A stretch of DNA of 64,000 nucleotides, taken from Cinnamomum chago. Taxonomy: Eukaryota > Streptophyta > Magnoliopsida > Laurales > Lauraceae. Position numbers and translations under genes: made by a program. The stretch lies in the NCBI GenBank assembly GCA_038049695.1, contig CP142461.1:38086501-38150500 (forward strand), given 5' to 3'. Below, in pieces: positions 34,346-47,598 of this stretch (within the stretch, counting starts at the first letter, position 1; every line of letters starts with the position of its first letter). Under the pieces are notes generated by a model that made no database searches, was not told where the DNA came from, and worked only from the letters and a program-made list of their open reading frames with translations.

Positions 34346-36687
34346 TGTTAGGAATTTTGTATTTGCAATTTGATGGATGCATTTTCACTTTAGCATCATT
34401 TGAATTTTCACACTTGCATTGTTTTAGAAAACCTTGAAATCTGGTTTTATACATGCATTGCTTTTAAGATTTGAAATAGTATTGTTTTATGCATGTTTTG
34501 TTTTTATTCTTGGATGCATTGATTTTAGAATCCAAACTCTTTTGAAAACCTAATTCTTTGTGCATTACTTTTGAGAAATCATATTGATAATTTAGGTTTG
34601 TGCCTTGCATACATTCATCTCTTTCAGAATCATTTTTGTATGCATTTTTATGTGAAAAGAGTTTTTAGAAATCAAGCTAGCCTTTGGTTTTTAAAGTTTT
34701 GAATCATTTTAGGCTTTTTATGTTACATGTTTTTAAACCCCTTAGAATGATTTAAAACATATTTCCAAGCTTGATTTGATGGCCCAAAAATTCCCACTTG
34801 AAAAGACTTTGAAATATGCAAAAAATATGCAATTTTGGGAATTTTAGTCCAGGGCCAGAAACGCTGTGTTCCAGGTCTACCGGGAACACTGCAGGCAGAA
34901 TTTTCCCTGAAGCACCAACGGTCATATTTCTGACCATTGTGTGTTCCCGGTCGACCGAGACCTGTTTCCAGGTCGACCGGGGACTAGCCGTTGGGCACTT
35001 TTTGCTATAAATATGAGTTCTTTCCTTTGCCAAAAGTTGAGAATTTTAAGGCCCTCCTTGAGGGGTTTTGAGGCAAATACAAGGGAAATGAACTAAGGGA
35101 TGAAGGGGATCATTAGGAAAGCTAAAGCTTGGATTAATGAAGTTAAATCACCAAGTAGGCTCTACTTTCCTTAATCATATGTTTTCATGCTTTGTTTTAT
35201 TTTTGGTAAATCATTTGTAGCATGATAAACTATGTTGTGTTGTATCCTTAACATATTTTATGTTTTGAATTGATTTATTGTTTTGGATACATCACCATTG
35301 ATTCAATCCAAGTAGTACTTCATCTTTGGTAAATCTAAGTAGATCATGTTAATGGAAACATCTTTGAAATTAGATGTAACATGATCCATATACTTGGTTG
35401 AATCTTTGGTTGTTGTTTTCCATCATAAGAAAATCACTTTCAAAACTATCTTATGTTTTGGATTCAACTTCTTTACAAATCATATGTTTTCATGTTTTGT
35501 TTTATCTTTGATAAATCTTTAGTAGCATGTTAACCTATGATGTGTTGTATCCTTAGCATGTTTTATATTTTGAATTGATCTATTGTTTTGGATGCATCAC
35601 CATTGATTCAATCCAAGTAGTACTTTATTTGGGAAATCTAAGTAGATCATGTTAATGAAATAATTTTTGAAATTATATGTAACATGATTCATATACTTGG
35701 TTGAATCTTTGGGTGTTGTTTTTCATCATAAGAAAATCTCTTTCAAAATATATCTTATGTTGTGGATTCAACATCTTTACAAATCATATGTGTATTATTG
35801 TTTTAAAGTTTCACAACTTGCCTTACTTTGATAGGTATATCTTTTTCAAGTTGTATTTATAATTACATATGATTTGTCCCCTTATTTCAATCAAATCTAT
35901 TTTTATGTTTTATGAGCTACATTGTTGATTTGATTGACATCCCTATGCATCACATGTTTAGAGCTAATTCATTTCATACAACTTGTGAATCTTTGACATC
36001 ATTAACAAGTTGTTACTTTTAACATGTGACTTGCATTCCTTCCTCAATCATAAATGTTTTATGAGCTAAAACTTTCAAAAGCCTTAGGCATACATTTATG
36101 AGCTTTCTTTTTCTAAATGATTGAGGACATCACACACACACATCATGTACTTTCATCTTTGCATTCATAGTGTGTGTGTATTAGATTTTCATTTTTATAT
36201 CCGCCTATTTTAGAGGCAAATGTAATGAGCTTAATTGAATCTCCATCAAGTATATGTTAGACACTAACTTTGTGAGATAACCAACCTTGTGGTTGAAGAG
36301 GTTATTGCTTAGCCTATAAAAGCATAGTGTATAGGTTGATGTTGAGCCTTGAAAAACATCATTGTAAAGGTTATTGCTAAGCCTTGAAAAGCATATTGTA
36401 AAGGTTATTGCTTAGCCTATTGAAAAGCATAAATAGTGGAAATCCGGTGGGGTGTTGGTTCACAAGCCGGTAGTGGATGTAGGCATTGAGGCCGAACCAT
36501 TATAAATCCTTGTGTGATGGTGATTGCTTTGTGGTGATTCTTTTGTTAGCTTCCGCATCTTGTATGATTAATCATCACTTGTGACTAGTTTGTTTTAAAG
36601 AAGTTAAAATTGTTTAAAATTGGTCATAAATGTAGCTCACCCTATTCACCCCCCCCCCCTCTAGGGTTCGGATCCTCAGGACTTTCA
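34346..36687 (+). mobile_element. Solo LTR, SIRE/Maximus-like, plus orientation
   Basis: TGTTAGGAATTTTG ... GGACTTTCA has a perfect 5-bp target duplication TATAG (34341-34345 and 36688-36692). TATAAATA is at 35006-35013, preceded by palindromes CGGTCGACCG (34948-34957) and GGTCGACCGG (34971). The end carries the C-run plus CTAGGGTTCGGATCC typical of SIRE/Maximus copia LTRs. Two diverged copies of a block of about 290 bp (GATAAATC-type, AGTAGTACTT, ATATACTTGGTTGAATC) follow each other at about 35190-35770. Same family as 5761-7657, opposite orientation. Confidence 0.9.
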
Positions 36688-36884
36688 TATAGATGAGATT
36701 AAGAGTTCTATGATTCTATCAATTGACTTTGACTTTCAAATGCTTGTTTCACACTCATCTGAATGTGTATGTTTTTGCTCCAAGAGACAAGAAAAGATGA
36801 CTAGGTGGAAAGTCTAGAACACTTTGTAGCACTTCAAATTGCCAATGGAAAGTGTTCTGTGGTTGTAAAAATAACTCTGTTAAA

Positions 36885-37233
36885 ATCATGCTTTCTATCC
36901 TATATAATCTCAGCTTAAATAGTTCTTCTAAAAAGGGTCAGGTGGTGGCTAGCCGCTCTTTGCAAGGGGGCTAGCCGCCAGACCCACGGTCAGCTTTCCA
37001 GTAAGCCTCTTTTCTCAGGATGATTTTTAGCACTTCCTGCTGCTAACCGCCAGTGCACCTGCGGCTAACCGCCAGTCCACCTACGGCTAGCCGCAGTGCT
37101 AACCGTGGGAGTACGGTTTGATTTCTAGAGACCAGTTTTTTAAAACACCCTCTTGCGATGACCCTTGCGGTTGCCTCACGGCTAGCCCCCAACTATTCCT
37201 GCGGCTAGCCGTGAGATAACCTGATTCAGTTTT
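36885..37233. repeat. GCTAGC-palindrome LTR segment, copy A1
   Basis: This segment (ATCATGCTTTCTATCC ... AACCTGATTCAG) is shared with 46776-47124 (A2) and 49590-49955 (A3). All contain clusters of CGGCTAGCCG-type palindromes (GGGGGCTAGCCGCC, ACGGCTAGCCGCAG, GCGGCTAGCCGTGAG). A1 ends exactly where duplicated block 37234-37696 begins, with no LTR ends of its own, so it is a fragment. Confidence 0.75.
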
Positions 37234-38415
37234 CTGAGAGGTAGACGTCGTGGAAGGGGTGTGTTGGTGTTTTGTTTATTTTGGTTTTCACTTTTTGGTT
37301 GGTGCTGGTGTTTGTTTTGTTTGTTTTTGTTTGTTTTGGTTTGGGAAGATGGGTTTCGTTTGGGCGTTTGGTTATTTGGGTTTTATGGTATGAGATTTTG
37401 GTTGGTACTGTAGGTGTTTGTCTATTTGGGTTTTAGAAGATGGTTTTTTTTTTCCTTGGTCACAGGGGAGCAATTGAGCTAGTTGTTATCCTCAAATGCA
37501 CAATTTACAATAAGTGGGACATGAATAGTCACTTCAACGCACAATTATATCTCTGCATTTTCTAAGTCAATTTAAATATATGAATAGACCTGTGTTTTCT
37601 GAAAAAACAAATAGTCAAACCCATTTTTTGAACAAAATCATTGTATGGAATTTATATTGCCTGGTTGCATTGTTTGGAGTGTTTGGATTGAAATAGAATC
37701 GTGACAAACCCAACTTATTGAATAGTTCATTGGGGCCGTGCAGTTGTCATCAAATTTTGTGTGCAACTGCATTACTCTTCTCAGGCATTTGTTTGTCATT
37801 AGATCTTTTTATTTCATCTTATTAATGTCAGTCATTTTTTTTCTGTGGATTATCTACATTACTCTTCTCTGTGGGTTAATTTTTTTAAATATTTGTATCT
37901 GGTTTAATTGTGAATTTTTGAACTTGGTTGCTTTTGTATTGTTGTTTGGTGAATCTCTGTCCATGGATTTATTTCTACAAATCTTCAGCCAATCTGAAAG
38001 CTTTGCCCGAACGAGAATAACCAAGGTTGGAAACAAGGATATTTAGTTCGTTTGGTGCAGACCAACCCAGGTCTCTCCCACATTAATTGGTTGTACATTA
38101 CAAGAAAGTGTCTGATGATGTTAAGGTGCATGCTGGTGTAATTCATTTGGTTATCCTAATCCTTGCCTATTGAGACCATAGCTGTAAGTGGGGAGTTTGA
38201 CCAGTTGAATTTTGTAGTATTCGGCACTCTATAAATTATTATAACCAGTTCAATAATCTTAGATTATTATACTACATAGTTTTGTTTTGTGTATTTGTTT
38301 GAATATATCTATTTTTAATAATTTACACACGTGTTTTTTTACGTAATATTAGCATTATATGGCAATGACTTTCTGATTATTGCTTGTTTGTAGCATTTTA
38401 TTGCGCTACACAGAA

Positions 38416-41400
38416 ATGGACAAGTCTTGGATGTCATTGAATCGGTTTTCTATTGCATACGGGGAAGGGGTTGAAAGTTTTTTGATGTTTGCCAAAAAGA
38501 AGTTTGGTGATGGGAATCCCATGCCATGTCCATGCAAAACATGTGGGAATCTCAATAAATTTGTTGCTAAGGATGTTGAGTACCATCTGTTTTTCCATGG
38601 TATCGATCGAAGTTATACTAGGTGGATATGCATGGAGAAGCATCTCCTGGTGAAGCTCCCTCAAGTGTGCCTTTAAATAGGTCCACCCAACACCATTTTG
38701 GGAGTGATGTCCCAGATGATACTACACCCCCAGATGATGCTGCAAGCTCATTAAAATTGGCTCAGACCGCTTGTGACCGGTATTCATCAAATCCTGAAAA
38801 GTTTCAAAAAATTCTTACAGAGGCCGAGGAACCTTTATACAAAGGTTGTCTAAAGTTTACCAAATTATCTGCAGTAGTTACATTGTTTATTGAGAAAGCG
38901 AGGAGTGGTGGTCTGACATAAGCTTTTCACGGTTGTTGAAAATCATTGGAGACATGCTACCCGACGATAATAATTTACTACCCCGAAGTATGAAAGAGGC
39001 TAAAAAGACATTGTCTGTGTATGGGATGAGCTATGAGAAGATAGATGCATGTCTGAATGATTGTGTGCTTTATAGAAAGGGATCTGATAATGAGAATAAA
39101 ACTAGTTGCCCTACTTGTGGTGAGTCAAGATACAAAGTGAATAAGAACCTGACTGAGCAACGTAAGGGGGTGCCGGCAAAAGTTCTATGGTATTTTCCAC
39201 CTATCCCTAGGTTTAAGAAATTATTTCAGTCGGTACAGACATTGAAACAGATGACTTGGCACGCTGATGAAAGATTGGTTGACGATAAGTTACGCCACCC
39301 AGCTGACTCCCCCGCATGGAAGTTGGTAGATGATAAATGGCCGGAGTTTGCACAAGAGCCAAGAAATTTGCGCTTAGCACTTTCAGCGGATGGGGTCAAT
39401 CCGCATGGTTCGATGAGCAGTAAGTATAGTTGTTGGCCAGTAATGTTAGTCACTTACAATCTCCCGCCTTGGTTGTACATGAAAAGAAAGTTTGTGATTT
39501 TAACGATGTTGATATCGGGTCCACGACAACCTGGAAACGACATCGATGTTTACCTAGAACCATTAATTGATGACTTGAAAACACTATGGGATACAGGGGT
39601 TAAAGCTCATGATGCTTACCGACAAGAGGCTTTTACGTTGAAAGCAATGTTGTTGTGGACCATTAATGATTTCCCTGCATATGGTAATTTGTCTGGTTGT
39701 GTTGTAAAAGGATATCATGGTTGCCCCATATGTTGCGAAGAGACACAATCATGCAGATTAAAACATTCGAGGAAGAATGTATACATGGCCCATCGAATGT
39801 TCCTTCCAGAAGATCATCCCTTTCGGAAACAGAAAAAAACATTTAATGGTGAGCAAGAGTTTCGAAAAGGACCAATGATTTTGACTGGTGAAGAAGTGGC
39901 AGAAAAGGTTAATGGAATCAAAACCTTGTGGGGGAAACCAGTACCAAAAGAGAAGCCCAAGAAAAAGAATAAAAAATAAAAAAGATCGACTTCATTGAAG
40001 AGGAAGCGAGTGGAAGATGGTAGTGATGATGGTGCTAGAATTTGTTGGAAGAAGAAGTCAATTTTCTTTAACCTCGACTAGTGGAAATACTTGCTTCTTC
40101 GACACAACTTGGATGTGATGCACATAGAGAAAAATGTTTGTGAGAGTCTTATTGGAACCTTGCTGAATATTCCAGGTAAAACAAAGGATGGACTGAATAG
40201 TCGCCTTGATTTGCAGGATATGGGTTTAAGGGATGAACTGGCACCTGATGTAAGTCAGAATAGAGCGTACTTACCACTAGCTTGTTTCTCATTATCCAAA
40301 GAAAAGAAATTCAGTGTGTGTGAAACATTGCATAAGTTAAAAGTTCCAGATGGATACTCATCAAATTTCAGAGCATTGGTTTCTATGCAAGACTTAAAGT
40401 TGGGGGGTATGAAATCTCATGATTGCCATGTGTTGATGCAGCAATTATTTCCTGTTGCTATACGATCCGTGCTACCAAAACATGTGAGAGTTGTACTTAT
40501 CAGATTTTGCGCATTTTTTAATGAGTTATGTGCGAAGGTAGTAGATGTACCTCGATTGCTTGAAGTTCAGAAGAATCTAGTGGTCACCTTGTGTTTGCTA
40601 GAAAAATATTTCCCGCCATCATTCTTTGATATTATGGTTCATTTAACCGTCCATCTCGTTCGAGAAGTCCAGATTGGGGGCCCTGTTTGTTTGCGATGTA
40701 TGTATGGATTTGAGAGGTATTAATAACTTTAAATATTTTTTAAGTGCAATTTACTAATTTAAATTATTTAAAGTAATCAATGGTTTACTATGTTTTAGGT
40801 ATATGTCGGTTTTAAAAGGTCAAGTAAGAAATCGTTACCGTCCAGAAGGTTGCATGGCAGAGTGTTATATTGCGGAGGAAGCGGTTGAATTTTGTAGTGA
40901 GCACTTCTCTAGATTGGATGCAGTTGGAATTCCACCATTTGAAGATAAAACTTACCTTGAAATTGTGACTGGAAAGAAACCTCCAGGAGGTGATTTTGTT
41001 GAAGTTGATGCTAAGTCCTTGGAGCAAGCACATTGTTATGTATTGCACAACACAAGTGTTGTTCAACCCTATATTGAGTAATTGTATTTTAACTTCTTGA
41101 CTTACAAATTAAAGTGTTACACTAGTTTTAGAGCTAACATGCGGTCCGTATGGAAAACTATGCAGGAGACACATGAACCACCTAAAGAAAACATTTCCTC
41201 GGCAGTCCAAAATTCAGAAATGGTTACAAGATGAACATAACAGTTCTTTTAGTTCTTGGCTAAAAAACGAGGTAACAATTGTCAACCATAAGACTTGTGT
41301 TGTGTCTATTTACTAAATGTGACTAACTTTCTTAGGAACACAGGTTTTTGAAGATCGGCGTGTCACTGGTAACAACATCTCAGAAATCTTGAGATGGGTA

Positions 41401-41993
41401 TCACAAGGTCCTCGTATACATGTTATAAAATATCATAGTTATACCATTAATGGTTCTCATTTTACCACAAAGGATCGTGATGCTTCACATGTCACTCAGA
41501 ATAGTGGTGTAAGTCTAGTGGCCACGGCGATGAACGTGTCTAGTGCAAAGGATAATAATCCCGTTCTCTGTGAATCAGGGTACTATGGTGTAATTGTGGA
41601 AATATGGTTGATTGATTATAGTCATTTCAAAATCCCATTGTTCGAGTGTGATTGGGTTGACAACAAGATTGGCTTTAAGGTAGATGAGCTGGGATTCACC
41701 ATAGTTGATCTTGCTAGAATTGGTTATAAATCTGATTCTTTCATTTTAGCCTCTCAAACAAAGAAAGTCTTCTATGTACCTGATCCAATCATAAATGGTC
41801 CATTGCTCTAGCAACTCCTGAAAAAACCTATAATGTTGATGACAATGAAGAAGTCCTCTTTGATGCTGGCATTGAAGATCAACCTCGTCATGAAGTAATG
41901 CAATTTGATGAACCATTGGATGCTATAAATGAATTTGAGGCAATGTACACGCGTGAAGATACTGAGGGGACTTGGACTGACATTGATATTTGA
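38416..41993 (+). pseudogene. CACTA-2 transposase (TNP2 type), broken
   Basis: From ATG 38416 (MDKSWMSLNRFSIAYGEG) the order is: a transposase-associated N-terminal domain with Cys pairs (CPCKTCGN); the Transposase_21/TNP2 core (CPTCGESRYKVN, LSADGVNPHG, VVKGYHGCPIC, and after the stops HNLDVMHIEKNVCESLIG); a DUF4218-like part; and a DUF4216-like C-terminus (YYGVIVEIW, LFECDWVD, VFYVPDP). Introns are 40717-40798, 41078-41165 and 41272-41343, all GT-AG. Damage includes one-base frameshifts near 38627, 38910 and 41793, and in-frame stops TAA 39977 and TAG about 40079. The normal product would recognise the CACTA ends and cut the element; this copy cannot make a full protein. The ends of the reading frame and the splice sites are otherwise well preserved, so loss of function is fairly recent. 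Confidence 0.9.
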
Positions 41994-42213
41994 AAATGTA
42001 TTATAATTGTGCTATTTGTGTAAGTGTTTCTTATTGCTAAATATTCCCTTATGTACGTGTTTGTAAGAAGGATATATAGGTTATTTGAACTGATGTCACA
42101 CTTAGTGGTAGTGTTAGTATGCTATGCATTGTATTGTTGTATGTATTACCTATTCTATGACATACACAATATATTTATTGGTATGTATGTTTTTTTTTTT
42201 TTCACAGCTAGTA

Positions 42214-45200
42214 ATGGATCCAGAAAGGCATTTTCGTGAATCACAGGGCAACATAAGTAATGTTGGTGAACCCCGCATAAAAAAAAAAAAAAGAAAAGCT
42301 AGGGGGTCAACTTTAATGCTTGAGTTGACCAAGAATTGAGATGGAAATGTAATTACTGTTGAGTATGATCAAAAGGGTAGGCCTACACCACAAGAAGTAC
42401 GCAGGAAAATAGTTGGTTATGAAGGGGCTTTGGCAAGAGTGATGGTCCCACTTAACGCATTTAGTGATTGGCGTAAATTGAAAGATCTTAGGGAAGGGCA
42501 ACTGGAAAGAGATTTATGGGATACAATGAAGGTAAATAAATATGTGATTTCCTGTTACTTTTGGAAGACCTTAGAATAATATGTGCCTTACTAAGCTATT
42601 TGTCGTTTTTACTATTTAATTCATTTGGTATAGACCAGATTTGTGTTGGATGAAAATACGAGGGCTCAAGTTATATCTGATATTGGCCTCAAGTGGAGGA
42701 CGTTCAAGACAACTTTGACTACTAAGTACATACTTCCATTCAAAGATAATCCCGAACTACTTGAGGAGCCACCTACAAAGTATAAGTTTATCGATAAATT
42801 AGTTTGGACTGAATTTGTGCAATCAAGGTTGACCCCAGAGTTTCAGGTATATATCTACTTCTATAGATTACTTGTGGAGCCACACCATTGCACTCACTCA
42901 CACAACACTGAGCACACCACACACAGCCCACTACTGCACTGCAGCACACCCCTGCACACTGCGGCACACTGAGCACACCACACACAGCCCACACAACACT
43001 CAGCACACCACACATCACATACATAGCCAAATGGCGACACTCACTGTCTTATATGCTGATGTATGTACGTTAATGTCTTTTCTTCTTTGTAATTTTAAGG
43101 AGTTAAACATTCTACAATCTAAAAGGCAGTCCAATATTGTGTATACACACCGACTAAGCAGATCAAGCTATGCGGGTCTTGAAGAAGATATTGTAAGTAC
43201 ATTTAGTATATAACTATTTTAAATAGTTTCTTACGGTTGAACTAAACTAACTTAGATGTTTAATTGTACATTTCATAATTCATGTATAGAAAAAAAAATC
43301 CATAGAGACAGGCATTTTCGTTGATCATGAAGATAGGAGTGTCAAATGGAAATTGGCTCGTCAAAACAAAAACGGGGGATATTCAGATGATTCCACAAGG
43401 GAAGTAGTAGGAAAAATTGTAAGTTTCCATTCTTTGAAAAATTGTAAATTGTTTTAGACTTTTTGTAAGAGTGCACAAGGTAGATGCGAGGCATCAAACA
43501 TCTTCACTATAACTTGTAGGTCGAGTATTCTCCCTAAGTGCCTTGTATGACCATGCATCAAGGTATTTGAATATTAGCTATATACATATGGCTCAGGATT
43601 CATTGGTGTCATGATTATTGTAGGATGATCTGAAAAAGAAAGTTAATGAGGGGGCTGTAATGACTAAGGGGAGCAATGATGTTCTTACTATGGCTTTGGG
43701 TACCCCGGACCATTGTGGACGAGTTAGAGGGGAAGGGAAGCATGTCACTCCAATGGCCTATTTCAAAATACCAAAACGCGGAACGAAGAAGTATAATGAG
43801 GAGTTGTTGGCCCAGTTACATGAATCTCAGGAAAGGGTGAGAATTTTAGAACAAGTTGTGAAGGATAAAGAGGCACATCAGAACTCTCCCCATTCAGAAA
43901 ATATTGCATCCAATAGTAATGGCGTTTTAAGAGGTCAACGGGTAGTTTACTAAACCATAGTTTTTTGTTGCTTTGGTAGATTATGTTGAATACATGATTC
44001 CTTAACTAAGGGACGTAACTATATGCATTGCTTAATAGCCATATGAATTCGTATTTAACTCTTATAACATGCAACTTGAAGATGATGGTACTTCAAAAGT
44101 GAACAAGACGTCATCAAATATTCTTAGTTCCCAGCAAGTATGTTTTATGGGCCGGCTATTAAATTAAGAAATTACAACCAACATTAGTTTCATCGTATTA
44201 TATACATTAGTCGATGTAAGATTTAGTACTTATATATTATTTGAAGATGCAGAATTGTAGATTGGCATTGGGATCAAAGGACAAGATTGTTGCGAAAGGA
44301 AAGGTTTATGGGAAGACTGGACCATTGGAAAAGATTCACAATATTTCTTTAGGGGAGCACAATGTACAAGTGTCGATTGATTGTGTATTGTGTCCTGATT
44401 CCCCTCTTCCTATACCCGTACGTGGTATTTTGACCACTATTTTAGATGCACACAACTCATTTGTGGCTTGGCCTGAAAAATGGGTGATATTAGGTGATAA
44501 GGTAAAGTGTATTTTCCAACTCTTATTAGTTATGCTTAAGTTAAACTACCGTAATTAACTTTTTCATTTTAATTTGAATTTCCATGTAGAGTGTGGTTGA
44601 TGATTCTTCTGCAGCTAATGGTGATGCAACTAATGGTGAAGGGGCAAGTCAGCTCCAAAAGTTTGGCAAGATTTTAGAAACGATGATGAAATCAAGTCAA
44701 ATAAGTATTCCACTTGAGAAAGGGGTATTTGAAGAAGATATAGAATTCAATTATTTTTTAAAATCTGAATTGTTAGATCTTTGTACCATGAAGAAGCTAG
44801 AGGTTAACTCAATGACTGCATACCAAAGGTAAACTATTTATCTTTTCCTAAGAACTATCAGTCTTTAATATATTTGATGTTATGACCATTTTCTTTACCT
44901 TATTTCTTTAGGTTTCTCTACGATCGATTTGAAAATTCTCGAGCAAGATATGGATTTTCCCATCCTGCACATTTCAATGATTTTGGAGAGAAAGAAGAGA
45001 TGAAACGCAACATGATAAAGCGGTTGAAAATTGAAAAAAAGGACCAACTGATTTTTGTTCCATACTCCACCATGTAAGGGCGTATTATATTTTCACGTGT
45101 CTTCAATTTATCTTAGAAGTCATTTTATATCCACTTGTGTGTAATTAAATATTATTTGTCATTTAATCCGTCCGCTTTTATGGATTTAGGGGTCATTGGC

Positions 45201-45736
45201 TTCTATTAGTCATTGATATGACATCAATGGAAGTGTTCTGGTTGGACTCCTTGGTACGAAAGGTTGTTGACTTGAATGTAAAGTTCACAGTGAATGAGTG
45301 AGTAGTCCATTAATTCTTCTTGTTCATTTGTTTTCAAGGCTTCTCTTTTAAAATACTAAGTCTTAATGGATATCGTTGTGTGAAGTGCAATGAAAGTGGC
45401 AGCTATGGAAATGGGAAAAAGAATTAAAGGAAATCCGACTTGGGAATTGGTGAAGTTGAGCAATGAATAATTGTGTTTATGATATCACACATACAACATA
45501 ATCCTTTTTGTATGCTTCTTATGGTCTCTATGTAGTGCCCTAAGCAATCGGGGAAAAAGGAATGTGGGGTTTATGTAATGAAATTTATGAAGCATCTTAT
45601 GGAAGATCCTCTCGTGTCGACAAAATCTAAGTTGAAAGAACTTGGGGAGGCAGCGACATATGGCGACAAGGAGCTTAATGATTTACGTTTGGAGTTAGTT
45701 GAATACATTTTAGATTTTATCAACAATGGAGAATAG
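42214..45736 (+). pseudogene. CACTA-2 second gene: Transposase_24-like region plus Ulp1-type protease, one stop
   Basis: Twelve exons splice cleanly in one frame: 42214-42531, 42634-42846, 43100-43192, 43290-43418, 43624-43941, 44039-44137, 44247-44501, 44590-44828, 44912-45073, 45190-45297, 45386-45449 and 45536-45736, giving 732 codons plus stop. The first half has the plant Transposase_24 pattern (VGYEGALARVMVPLNAFSDW, WRTFKTTLTTKYI, MALGTPDHCGRVRGEG). The middle has a CRLALGSKDKIVAKG-type domain. The C-terminus is a C48 (Ulp1/SENP-like) cysteine protease with H611 (GHWLLLVID), D628 (WLDSL), Q670 and C676 (CPKQSGKKECGVYVMKFM) all present. Codon 42 is TGA (42337-42339) where related proteins have a basic residue, consistent with a CGA-to-TGA change. 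An internal ATG could allow a shortened product. Its role in the element is probably regulatory or SUMO-linked, which is not established. Confidence 0.85.
42885..43025. repeat. CA-rich minisatellite in an intron of the second CACTA-2 gene
   Basis: Repeats of CACACAACACTGAGCACACC and ACACACAGCCCACT lie between exons 2 and 3 of the second gene. Open frames on both strands here are composition artefacts. Confidence 0.7.
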
Positions 45737-45890
45737 GTACATTCGCTTTTGCCTCTAAATTGTCATGAATGCATGTTTTGTCTTTCTTCATCGAATAGGG
45801 GAAGCAGCGGTCCATTTTTCATTGGAGAACTAATCGGGGAAGCAGCGGTACACGGAGACATCATATGCTACATAGTACATGTACATACTT

Positions 45891-46012
45891 TTGGTTTTTT
45901 GTTTATATATAGTTCAACTTTTTGTACATCCCTGGAAGACAATGTAGATATTATATATATATATATATACAATATTTCCATAGAGATTTGTCTAGTCAAG
46001 CTTTATGTTAAA
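45891..46012. repeat. Second duplicated block of CACTA-2, copy 1 (copy 2 at 51540-51670)
   Basis: TTTTTGTTTATATATAGTTC, ACAATGTAGATA, a (TA)n run and AGAGATTTGTCTAGT followed by CAAGCTTTATGT occur at both places with small changes. They bracket 5.5 kb holding the non-autonomous LTR element and the GlyRS fragment, mirroring the duplicated block on the other side of the element. Confidence 0.85.
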
Positions 46013-46775
46013 ACAGAAAGAAGTTATGATTCCTTGTTGTAAGATAAGTCTCCATCCAATTATAAGATCTCTTTTATATGTGATTTAGTACTTGGGTTGG
46101 CTAAATTTAGTTTTCCTTTTGAATCATGGAATGGACATGGATTTTTTGGTCAATACTTTGATTGTTGTGACTTTCAGGTTTGGAATGGTTGTACAAGTTG
46201 AAAATGCATGTACAAGTTGTATGAAGTTCAAAAAGAATTGAGAGATTGAATGTAGAAAAGATGCAGCCAACAGAACTCAGAGTTTGAATGTTTTGAATGT
46301 TGGTACATAGTGGAATGTTAGCATGGATTTTCATTTTGTATTGGATCTAGTAAAGTGCTTTTAATGTTGTAAGGATCGATCTGTGCAGGGTATAGCTACA
46401 TTAGAAAAGCTTCTCTCTTTCTCTCTTCTTTTTCTCAATCTCTCCTTCCATGGCTTCTTGAAGGCCTCCCTTGAAAGATTTGATCTGGCCAATCGATCCC
46501 CTGTCATCGTCTGAGCGACATACTCTGTTTTGGTGTGAATCCAGCAGTGACTGCCCCTCCTTCATCACCTTCTCTTTTTCTTGAGCTTCCAAGAGGTAGG
46601 CCTCTTATATCCTTGAATGTATCTTGAGCTAGAACTCTTTTCTTTTATTTCTTGTGTTGGTTGATATGGATGTGGATGCTTGACAGTGTAGGGGTTTTGA
46701 TTTTAGGGAGATTTTGGTGGGTTTTGTTTGCGAGAGAAAGCCTTGGTTATTAGGAGCTTGGAAAGCCTTGCTGAA
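46013..46775. other. CACTA-2 internal sequence of unknown origin
   Basis: No gene is recognised. The pyrimidine-rich stretch near 46405-46450 and the CCATGGCTTCTTGAAGGCC segment look like a transcribed leader, possibly of the LTR element that follows. Confidence 0.35.
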
Positions 46776-47598
46776 AATCATGTTTTCTATCCCTTTTATC
46801 TCAGCTTAAATAGTCCTTCTAAAAAGGATCAGGTGACCTTACGGTCACCTGGAGGCTAGCCACCCTTTGCAAGGGGGCTAGCCGCCAGACCCACGGCCAG
46901 CTTTCCAGTAAGCCTCTTTTCTCAGGATGATTTTTAGCACTTCCTGCGGCTAACCGACAGTGCCCCTACGGCTAGCCGCAGTGCTAACCGTGGGAGTACG
47001 GTTTGATTTCCAAAGATCAATTTTTTAGAACCCCCTCTTGCGGTCACCCCTGCGGTTGCCTCACGGCTAGCCCCCAACTATTCCTGCGGCTAGCCGTGAG
47101 CGAACCTGATTTAAATTTTCTGACCGTTATTTGAAAGGGGCTAGCCGCTGGTCTGAAGGGGCTAGCCATAGCTTTCTTGGCGGCTAACCGCCTGCCTGGG
47201 CCTGCGCCCTTATATTGCTGTTATTTTCTTTTCCTGTCATCCGTTGCTCGTCTCTGTCTTCTCTCCCATTTGGTTCTCTTCATTGCTGGTTCTTTGGTTT
47301 GCTTCTCCTCTCTTCCCTCTAGGTATATTCTCTCCTTTTCTCCTTTTACGCTCTTTTAAATTTATTTTCTCTTTTCATTAACAATGAGTTGTATTTTGTT
47401 TCGTTTTGTGTTTTCTTTTCCTTCCCTCTTAGGGCTTCCCAACCTCTTCCTTTTCTCTCTTCCTTTGGTTTCTTTCTTCCTATTACTAATTGTCTTCTCA
47501 TTCTCTCTTCCTTATTTCTTCTAATTTGTGCCTTTTTGCATCTGTGTTGTGTTTTCTTCTTCCTAGTCTTTTCTTGTGCACTCCAAGTGTTTGTAGAA

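Noticed and set aside
42788-43213. Cys/Val- and His/Thr-rich frames on both strands
   Set aside because: They come from a CA-rich minisatellite inside an intron of the second CACTA-2 gene.
47389-47598. Upstream in-frame ATG of the nested LTR-element ORF
   Set aside because: The added residues come from a pyrimidine-rich leader and read as an artificial hydrophobic stretch. The ATG at 47599 begins the basic Ser-rich N-terminus.
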